A DNA stretch of 15,091 nt from QVMP01 sp047974325 (lineage in GTDB: Bacteria > Bacteroidota > Bacteroidia > Bacteroidales > Dysgonomonadaceae): NCBI GenBank assembly GCA_047974325.1, contig JBKECE010000127.1:1-15091 (forward strand), read 5' to 3'. The position numbers and the translations under genes were made by a program. Position 1 is the stretch's first letter. Every line of letters starts with the position of its first letter. The notes under the pieces were generated by a model. That model was given only the letters and a program-made list of their open reading frames with translations, did no database searches and was not told the DNA's origin. Shown piece by piece: positions 7,366 to 14,500 of the stretch.

Positions 7366-9288
7366 TTAAATTACATGATTTATCGCAGATGAAATGTATG
7401 ATGGAATTTTAAATTCTTCTTTTGCAACAGTCAAATCTGTTTCAATATATTCGGCTAACTCCTGACAAAATACAGCTTTTGAAGGTAGACTTTTCCATAT
7501 GAGAATTGCAACATTTATTTGTTGGTCATCATTCATTTTAGAGTCTTTTATGTTATTTCTCAGATAATTCATATATTGATTAATTTCTGAAATTCTTTTT
7601 TCTGAAACTAATGTTTTTATAAACTTATAGAAAAATGAATTTTGAGTTTCTTCAATAGAAGAAAATACATTAGAACTACATATTTGATATTCTAGAGTTT
7701 TATCTCCTATTCCGATATGTATATTCTCTTGATTATTTTTTAGCGCTTGTAAATTTAAAGCCCTATTGCAAACATTAGCCTCTTTTATCGCTACTCTTAA
7801 TTCATTTAATAATTTATAATCATCTTGGATAAGAGCATCAATATTATAAATATCTTTTTTAGAATCTGTAAATTGGTCTCCATCTGTGATTAAAGCAATT
7901 TTCAGAGGTAATCTCTTTTTTATATCAACTGAATTAAAAAGCAATAAGAACTGAGTAAATGCGACCCCATCTATATTTACAAGTTCAATTTGATGATCAG
8001 TCAATGGTTTTTCTATTACTTTAGAAAATGAATTTAAGATTAACTCTTCAGATATTCCTTCGACGAAAATACAACCTTTAGAGAAGAATAATTGAGATCG
8101 TGTTATATCAAGATAGCGTTGTAACATTCTTTTATATTTGGTTACATCATCTTTTTTAAGAGATGTTCCATTTTGTGTGTTTTTTATTAAATTCTCTTTT
8201 TCTCTATTTTGAAAACAGGCATTTATATTATATGCTTTATTATTCAATAATATTAAATTTTCAAATGGAACTCTTGAGGTTAAAGTTGGAGAATGAGTTG
8301 TTATAAATAGTTGACTATTTACATTAGAATCAGCATCCTTTAAAAATTGATAGAGGTTGACTTGAAGTTGTGGATGCAGGTGCGCTTCAGGTTCCTCTAT
8401 CAATAAAATATAGTGAGATATTGAATCTTCATCATGACATTCTTTTATATCACTAAGAACTGTAGCAATATATATGAGATTGTTAAACCCTAAACTATTT
8501 TGCCATAATCTAAAACCTTCAGAAGAATCACTTGTTCCAAAAGGTAAATATGGTTTAATGACGTTAACTATATATTCTACTCTATTTTGTTCTATATGCA
8601 CGCCAACCTCATTATTGAGATAATTGAACAATATATCTTTCAAGTTATTATTTATACCTTGTTTTGTAGAAATAACTTCATCTCTATCTAGTAAATCTTT
8701 ATTGGCTTTTCTTATTATATCTTTTATTAACTCTTCAGATTGTGCCTTTTGTATTTTTCTCTTTATTACTTTTCCTAATAAATTATTTTTAGTGCTCATT
8801 AGATCTCTCGTGCTATCCCTAAGAGCTCCCAAATAATAAGACTTAAAGTATTCATAGGTTTCATAATCGGCCTTTTGACCCTCTTCTTTCCCCATATAAA
8901 AGGAAGTCCAAATACGTTCATTATCTTTAATCTCGAAGGTGATGGTTACTCTGGCAAATATAGCATCATCATCAATAACTAAATATTGATGATATGCCCC
9001 TTTTTGTTCGTCACTAAGATCTTCAAATGTATACTCTATCGATATTTTATTAGACCGAACAACAGTCTTAACTCCGTTATTTGTTTGTACTTCTTGATGA
9101 AAGTCTTCAATATTAATATCAATATCTCTCATAGGACTTCCCCATGCATAAAATAAGCGAATAGCATCAATAAGTGTAGACTTACAACAGCTATTCTCTC
9201 CGATAATAACATTTAATTTTGAGTGAAATTTTACAAATAACTCTTTTATTCCTTTATAATTCTTTATGTGAATAGTACTTAGATGCAT
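7366..9288 (-). CDS. gajA: OLD-family ATPase/TOPRIM nuclease, GajA-like (Gabija defence)
   Basis: A 640-residue protein. The N-terminal ABC-type ATPase begins IHIKNYKGIKEL and has its P-loop at 30-37, GENSCCKS. A signature-like segment is at 265-275 (SLGFNNLIYIA), Walker B ILLIEEPEAHLHPQ at 294-307 and the H-loop TTHSP at 330-334. The C-terminal TOPRIM nuclease domain has VEGISEE (409-415), DGD (469-471) and KTLEYQI (530-536), the metal-binding set of class 2 OLD nucleases. Gabija GajA nicks or cleaves DNA and is restrained by nucleotides until phage replication depletes them. The protein is about 60 residues longer than the Bacillus GajA. Odd point: the P-loop has Cys (TGT) where the invariant Gly of GK[ST] is expected. 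The helicase gene follows 9 bases downstream, so the two form one operon. Marked AT-richness suggests separate acquisition as cargo. Confidence 0.85.
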   Translation of the reverse strand: MHLSTIHIKNYKGIKELFVKFHSKLNVIIGENSCCKSTLIDAIRLFYAWGSPMRDIDINIEDFHQEVQTNNGVKTVVRSNKISIEYTFEDLSDEQKGAYHQYLVIDDDAIFARVTITFEIKDNERIWTSFYMGKEEGQKADYETYEYFKSYYLGALRDSTRDLMSTKNNLLGKVIKRKIQKAQSEELIKDIIRKANKDLLDRDEVISTKQGINNNLKDILFNYLNNEVGVHIEQNRVEYIVNVIKPYLPFGTSDSSEGFRLWQNSLGFNNLIYIATVLSDIKECHDEDSISHYILLIEEPEAHLHPQLQVNLYQFLKDADSNVNSQLFITTHSPTLTSRVPFENLILLNNKAYNINACFQNREKENLIKNTQNGTSLKKDDVTKYKRMLQRYLDITRSQLFFSKGCIFVEGISEELILNSFSKVIEKPLTDHQIELVNIDGVAFTQFLLLFNSVDIKKRLPLKIALITDGDQFTDSKKDIYNIDALIQDDYKLLNELRVAIKEANVCNRALNLQALKNNQENIHIGIGDKTLEYQICSSNVFSSIEETQNSFFYKFIKTLVSEKRISEINQYMNYLRNNIKDSKMNDDQQINVAILIWKSLPSKAVFCQELAEYIETDLTVAKEEFKIPSYISSAINHVI

Positions 9289-9349
9289 AAGATTAATATT
9301 TATAGACTTTCCAAATTACAGAATCCATTTAGCTTCAACTTGATACGAA

Positions 9350-9384
9350 CAAATATACAAATAATTCTGCCCAACTCAGACAAA
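9350..9384 (-). promoter_or_regulatory. Candidate promoter of the gajA-gajB operon
   Basis: On the minus strand TATATTTG (9357-9350) is a perfect match to the Bacteroidetes -7 box TAnnTTTG, with TTTG (9384-9381) as a -33 candidate 23 bases upstream. The box lies about 60 bases before the gajA ATG. The -33 element falls inside the 40-bp operator copy 2 (9377-9416), so a protein bound there would overlap this promoter. Confidence 0.5.
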
Positions 9385-9445
9385 TGATGACACCAGATGT
9401 CATTAGGTGACAGTTCTTTTGTAATCAATTATATACCTATATTTT
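9377..9445 (+). promoter_or_regulatory. Promoter with phased TGACA operator (copy 2) for the DUF3945 operon
   Basis: The 40 bases 9377-9416 are the inverted second copy of 1501-1540 (37 of 40 identical). Half-sites AGACA (9378), TGACA (9388), TGTCA (9398) and TGACA (9408) start exactly 10 bp apart. Twenty-one bases after the element is TATATTTT (9438-9445), one base off TAnnTTTG. A TTTG at 9418-9421 is only 16 bases upstream of it, too close for a standard -33. This layout suggests regulated, factor-dependent transcription of the DUF4099/DUF3945 gene. Confidence 0.6.
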
Positions 9446-9451
9446 CATTCT

Positions 9452-9489
9452 AAATTAGTAAAGCATTGCTATTGATGCATCACTAATTT
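9452..9489 (+). promoter_or_regulatory. Hairpin at the predicted 5' end of the DUF3945 mRNA
   Basis: AAATTAGT (9452-9459) pairs with ACTAATTT (9482-9489). Inside a symmetric 3x3 internal loop, GCAT (9463-9466) pairs with ATGC (9475-9478) around an 8-base loop. The hairpin begins 7 bases after the -7 box, near the expected transcription start, and ends 7 bases before the ATG at 9497. Its position can influence mRNA stability and ribosome access. The same outer arms recur in the DUF1896 leader. Confidence 0.5.
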
Positions 9490-9496
9490 TGATAAA

Positions 9497-10888
9497 ATGA
9501 ATGAAAAAGTAAATGACCAAGAAATTCTGCTGGTCACAGAAAAAGATAGTAACAACCTAAATGTTGTCAGCGGTATCAGTGAAGACGGAACACCTAAAAC
9601 CGTCAAACCAACTAAAGAGAATGAACCCGCTTTCCTAAAAATCGACAAGAATGCCGATGTATTAGAAAACTTCTTCAAAAACTTCTTGAGCCAGAGTAAA
9701 GATCCTACACACTTTCATTTCTTTAAAATACCGTTAGAGCTATTTGAGAGTATTACACCTGTTCTCAAAGAAATGCTGAAAGATTCGGATAATCCATCCA
9801 ATAAAGAAGCATTGGATGCCTACAAGATATTACCTGAAGCTTTTGCACCAAAAGAATATCAGGCATTGGATGAATCGCGTATTAATTGGGATCAATTAGC
9901 CGAGTTAGGTATCACCAAAGAAAAACTCGATAGATCAGGTAGCCTAGAACCGATGCTGAACTGGCAAAAATCACCCGTACTCCTTACCATCAAAACCGAG
10001 GCTTTGGGAGAAGCTGTCTATTCTGATGCCCGTTTATCTTTCAGAGAGGATGCGGAAGGCAACCTTAGACTCCGTATTCACAATATACGTAATGCACCCG
10101 AGCTCAATTATCCATTTATGGGAGCAACATTCACAAAAGAAGATAAAGAGAACCTTCGCCAGACAGGTAATGCCGGAAGACTGATTGAGATTGAACCTAA
10201 AGAAGGTATGAAGATGAATGCTTTTGTCTCTATCGATAAGCTGACCAATGAACTGGTAGCACTTCGTGCCGACAGGATAAAAATACCCGATGAGTTTAAA
10301 GGCATCAAATTAAGTGAAGAACAGAAGAAAGATCTGGCAGAAGGAAAAGGTGTGTATTTGAAAGATATGAAATCGAAGAAAGACACCTTGTTCAATGGTA
10401 CTGTTCAGATTAATGCAGATAGAAGAGGTCTTGAAATATATTTTGGAAATACCCCCAGGCAAAGCCAATCCCAACATCAATCCGAAAGCCAGCAAGTGCC
10501 TCCAAAGTCTTTCCGCAAGAAAGAACTGACCGAAGATCAGCAGATGAGCCTGAATGAAGGAAAAACCGTTTATGTCAGCGGTCTTACCGATCGCAACGGG
10601 AAAAACTACAATGGCTACATCACATGGAAACCCGAGACGGGTAAAACCGACTTCATGTTTGCTACCGATTACAAGAAAGCATTAGAACAAGGAACCGTTA
10701 AGCCCGATGACCGGCACAAGGTTCAGGTTGCCGTTAATTCGGACGGAAAAACCAATGAAGCTACCAAGAAAGTAAAAGAACCGTTAGAGCAAGGACAGAC
10801 CACACCAACCGAGAAACAGAAAGAAAAGCAGGAGAATAAGCTAGAACAGGAAGAGTCTCAGCAACAATCCCGGGGAATAAGAAGATAA
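9497..10888 (+). CDS. DUF4099/DUF3945 domain-containing protein
   Basis: A 463-residue soluble protein of a family found next to mob genes and topoisomerases in Bacteroidetes conjugative elements. The N-terminal 60 residues are acidic and variable. Residues 118-170 hold the DUF4099-like segment (ALDESRINWDQLAELGIT at 123-140). Three DUF3945-type repeats follow, at roughly 211-256, 271-317 and 343-389, each opening with an [LF][ST][EK]E[DE]xxxL-like helix then a GK.VY/GR.IEI strand. The last 60 residues are Q/E/K-rich and look disordered. No signal peptide, membrane segment or catalytic motif is visible. In some elements the same domains are fused to a type IA topoisomerase, which suggests a DNA-handling role, but no function is established. 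It is expressed from its own operator-bearing promoter, the twin of the tra promoter. Confidence 0.8.
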   Translation: MNEKVNDQEILLVTEKDSNNLNVVSGISEDGTPKTVKPTKENEPAFLKIDKNADVLENFFKNFLSQSKDPTHFHFFKIPLELFESITPVLKEMLKDSDNPSNKEALDAYKILPEAFAPKEYQALDESRINWDQLAELGITKEKLDRSGSLEPMLNWQKSPVLLTIKTEALGEAVYSDARLSFREDAEGNLRLRIHNIRNAPELNYPFMGATFTKEDKENLRQTGNAGRLIEIEPKEGMKMNAFVSIDKLTNELVALRADRIKIPDEFKGIKLSEEQKKDLAEGKGVYLKDMKSKKDTLFNGTVQINADRRGLEIYFGNTPRQSQSQHQSESQQVPPKSFRKKELTEDQQMSLNEGKTVYVSGLTDRNGKNYNGYITWKPETGKTDFMFATDYKKALEQGTVKPDDRHKVQVAVNSDGKTNEATKKVKEPLEQGQTTPTEKQKEKQENKLEQEESQQQSRGIRR

Positions 10889-10941
10889 CATATAAATCCC
10901 TATATTTACCACTGATTTCTACAACCTTACTATCATAGGCG

Positions 10942-10972
10942 GCCAACCGTATCGGGAGGTACTTCGGTTAGC
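10942..10972 (+). repeat. Imperfect hairpin after the DUF3945 gene
   Basis: GCCAACCG (10942-10949) pairs with CGGTTAGC (10965-10972) with one mismatch and a 15-base loop. No T-run follows, so it is not a classical intrinsic terminator, although it could be a weak one or part of the downstream leader structure. The rest of 10889-10975 shows nothing else I can support. Confidence 0.45.
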
Positions 10973-10975
10973 TTG

Positions 10976-10983
10976 TAACTTTG
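10976..10983 (+). promoter_or_regulatory. Candidate -7 box before the DUF1896 leader
   Basis: TAACTTTG fully matches the Bacteroidetes -7 consensus TAnnTTTG. No TTTG-like -33 box is present at the expected distance (around 10951-10954). If used, transcription would start at about 10985-10990, at or within the left arm of the following long stem. Confidence 0.35.
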
Positions 10984-10984
10984 A

Positions 10985-11095
10985 GAAATTAGTGGAGGCT
11001 CTCGGGGAAAGGAAAACCCGGGAGCCGTTCTGCTTTTATAAGCAAATCCCTTATACCACATTATTAAAAACGGTCTGCCGACCTCCACTAATTTC
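10985..11095 (+). ncRNA. Structured leader RNA (multi-helix) upstream of the DUF1896 gene
   Basis: A perfect 14-bp stem joins GAAATTAGTGGAGG (10985-10998) with CCTCCACTAATTTC (11082-11095). Directly stacked inside it is an 8-bp GC-rich stem, CTCTCGGG (10999-11006) / CCCGGGAG (11017-11024), with one G-U pair and a purine-rich loop. Then come TGCTT-TTAT-AAGCA (11031-11044) and a small CGG-TCTG-CCG hairpin (11071-11080). All four helices are compatible, giving a closed junction-like RNA of about 110 nt that ends 7 bases before the start codon. It is locally GC-rich within an AT-rich element. I do not recognise a named riboswitch class. It may be a cis-regulatory leader or an independent small RNA. 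Confidence 0.55.
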
Positions 11096-11102
11096 CATCA
11101 CA

Positions 11103-11540
11103 ATGAAAACTAAAAATAACCGGCAGGAGTTGTCCTATTACGGACTACTTCTTCATTCCTATCTTCAGGAAAGCCATCCCGACAAAACAGGAGACTCCCA
11201 ATTTATTAAAATAAGAGCTGATATTGCAGCTGAAGCTTATTCTGATGCAATAAAAGACGGTTATTCTCACGACCGGGCCGAAGAAATAGCCTGTAAAGCT
11301 TTATATGAAGGGCTTTTGTTCTCCAAGTTCGATACCGTCCGTACGATTCTCTTAGAGGAATTTTCCTATATCCCCGAAAGCGAAGTCTTTCAAAAAACAA
11401 TCTTACTGCTCCCTCTCTGTGAAGAAGTCTTTAGAGAATATACCCTGCATGATGAGTTTGCGTATTCTGCCGAATACAATCTACTCTATACGGAACTGGT
11501 TGGATTAATTGATATATGGGAGGACGAACATGAGCTATAA
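11103..11540 (+). CDS. DUF1896 family protein
   Basis: A 145-residue, mostly helical, acidic soluble protein matching DUF1896 in length and pattern (opening ELSYYGLLLHSYLQESHPD, then ADIAAEAYSDAIKDGYSHDRAEEIA). The family is common in Bacteroidetes conjugative elements just before the giant methylase/helicase gene, as here, and has no known function. I start it at ATG 11103. The reading frame stays open upstream to an ATG at 10992, but those 37 residues would be encoded by the structured leader and are not protein-like. Its stop overlaps the next gene's ATG by 11 bases, so the two are translationally coupled. That suggests the small protein is a partner or regulator of the giant protein (inference). 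Confidence 0.82.
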   Translation: MKTKNNRQELSYYGLLLHSYLQESHPDKTGDSQFIKIRADIAAEAYSDAIKDGYSHDRAEEIACKALYEGLLFSKFDTVRTILLEEFSYIPESEVFQKTILLLPLCEEVFREYTLHDEFAYSAEYNLLYTELVGLIDIWEDEHEL

Positions 11541-14500
11541 TAAGAAGGCTCATCTCAGAGCCAATATAGATGCGATCAAGGTTGTCTTTACCCTTGAAAA
11601 AGAACAACGCCCTGCTACCGAAATAGAGCAGGATATATTAATGGAATATACCGGATTCGGGGGGCTCAAATGTGTACTTAATCCTGTCAATAGTCTGGCA
11701 GATACAGCAGCATGGGCAAAATCCGAGTTGGAGTTATTTCCGATGGTTGCCGAACTACATCGGGTAATAAGGGATAATACCGATTCCGCTATAGAGTATA
11801 AGCAATATATCAATAGTATAAAGAACTCGGTACTGACAGCTTTCTATACTCCGCCTTTAGTTGTTCAGGCTCTAGCCGATACATTCAGTGATAACGATGT
11901 ACAGATAAATACCCTGTTAGATCCATCGGCTGGCATGGGTGGTTTTTCCTCTGCTTTTTCTTTCCGCTATCTCAACGCTGATATCATCAATTTTGAAAAG
12001 GATCTGCTGACAGGTAGAATACTTTCCTTTATCAATCCAGATGATAAAGTTATTATAGATGGCTTTGAAACGATTGAGAGCCGATATAATAATCATTTCG
12101 ATGTGGTTACTTCCAATATTCCTTTTGGAGAGATGAGTGTATTCGATGCAGAATTTATGAAAACAGATAAACTGCATAGGGATTCTACTCGGGCCATTCA
12201 CAATTATTTCTTTCTGAAAGGAGTGGATACATTGCGTGAAGGAGGACTAATGGCATTTATTACCTCTCAGGGAGTCTTGAACTCACCCAATAACCAGACA
12301 GTTCGCCAATGGCTGATGAATAATACCAATCTGGTATCAGCTATCCGTTTACCGAATAACCTCTTTATAGAAAATGCAGGAACAGAAGTCGGTAGTGACT
12401 TAATCGTTCTGCAAAAAAATACACAAAAGCAAGAACTAACCCGTCCAGAGAAAAAGTTCCTGACAACTTATGAGCTTTCATCCGGTATAACAATTAACAG
12501 CAGCTTTGAGAACCTGCAACGAATAGTCCATACCAAAGGATTTACAGATACCGATCCTTATGGACGGCCGGCGCAGGTATTCTTACACGAAGGAGGAATA
12601 GAAGCTATTTCTTCTGATTTAAAGCAAATGTTGAATACAGATTTTAAACTGAATCTCGATTTGAACTTATACTATAAATATTCAACACAAAATCAAAAAG
12701 CTGTTCAAAATACATCTGCAATAAATAACAAGTCTCAAGTAGCAGAAGAAAAAACTAAAGTTATTGAGCTGAATGTATCACAACCAACCATGTCATTATA
12801 TGATTTGTTTGGATTTACAGAAGCTGAACGTACGCAGATTAAGCCGAATCGAAGAAAACGGACTTCGCCGCCCAACCAGAAACCTGTACAGTTAAGTTTG
12901 TTTTCCTCCAATGAGAGACAAAAGCCTGAACCCAAGCCCGAACAAGTTATCAGGGAAGAGAAACCAAAACCACCGATGGAACTTCGACCATTCTCCGGTA
13001 TATTGGAAGAATACCATAAACAAGGCTCATTAGTCAAAGATGACGGGCAGATCGGCTATCTGAAAGAACGTTACAGGACAGATGCCATGTTTCAGCCTTT
13101 AGATCTACCTATGATACAACAGTCAAAAGTTGACAGGTATATCCAACTACGGGATGCATATCATAAATTGTACGATTATGAAGCCAAAAAACTTGTTGAA
13201 GAACCTGATTTACGAAAAGACCTGAATACCTCTTACGATTCCTTTTTCAGATTGTACGGAAATTTGAATGATAAGAAGAATCTGGATATAATCAAGATGG
13301 ATGCTTCAGGTACAGCTATTCTTGCATTAGAACGCAGGATAGACGGAAAATTACAAAAAGCAGATATATTTCAGAGGCCTGTAAGTTTTAATCCTGACGA
13401 GGTAAAACATGCAGAAACATCTCGCGAGGCTTTAGTGGCATCATTAAACAAATATGGAGAAATCCATATGGATTACATGCTCTCGCTATTGGATAATAAA
13501 AAGCGGGAAGAGGTATTGAATGATCTGGAAGGACAGATCTATTTCAACCCGATGATACAAAATTTTGAGATACGGGATAAATTTATTTCAGGCAATGTAA
13601 TTGAAAAAGCAGAGCAAGTCAAAGACTATCTCACTAATTATCCTGATGATTTGGCATCACAAACCTCACTTAAAGTATTGGAGGAATCTATTCCGCAACC
13701 AATCCGCTATGCTGAACTAGATTTTAACTTCGGAGAACGCTGGATACCGATGCAAACCTATCGGGATTACGCCAGTACACTCTTTGAAACCAATGTGAAT
13801 ATTGAATACTATGCTTCCCGTGATGATTTTACGGTCAATTCAGAACGAAGTAACCTGATCATTAATGAAAAGTTTGCTGTACAAAGTGAAAAGCAGCTTT
13901 TTACAGGTATCCATCTGATGAAGCATGCACTGCTTAATACAACTCCGAATATCACCAAGACAATTGAAGTATTGGATGAGAACGGGGAACGTAAAAGTGT
14001 AAAAGTCGCAGACCCGGAAGCAATCCAATTAGCAAATTCGAAAATAGACGAAATCCGGAACGGCTTTACGGATTGGCTTAATGAACAATCCCCCGAATTT
14101 CAGAATAAGCTCGCTGATTTATACAATAAGAAATTCAACTGTTATGTCCGCCCTGAATACGATGGTTCACACCAGACATTTCCTGATCTTGACCTGAAAG
14201 CATTGGGTATTGTTGATTTATATCCGAGCCAGAAAGACTGTATCTGGATGCAAAAACTGATAGGTGGTGGTATCGCAGATCATGAAGTAGGTGGCGGGAA
14301 GACGCTTATTATGTGTATTGCAGCCTATGAAATGAAACGATTAGGGTTAGCTAACAAACCGATGATATTAGGGCTAAAAGCCAATGTACACGAAATAGCT
14401 CATACCTTTAGAACAGCATATCCAAATGCAAAGATTCTATATCCGGGTAAGGAAGACTTTACACCAAGTAAACGGGTAAAGATTTTTAATGATATTAAAA

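Noticed and set aside
1501..9416. The inverted 40-bp repeats as ends of an invertible or transposable segment
   Set aside because: Both copies sit at the same distance from a -7-like box and face outward to different operons, so divergent promoters explain the inversion. No invertase/transposase gene lies between them and no target duplication is visible.
10992..11102. N-terminal extension of the DUF1896 protein
   Set aside because: The frame is open, but the stretch coincides with the multi-helix RNA and encodes a sequence without family resemblance; the protein family begins at about the ATG at 11103.
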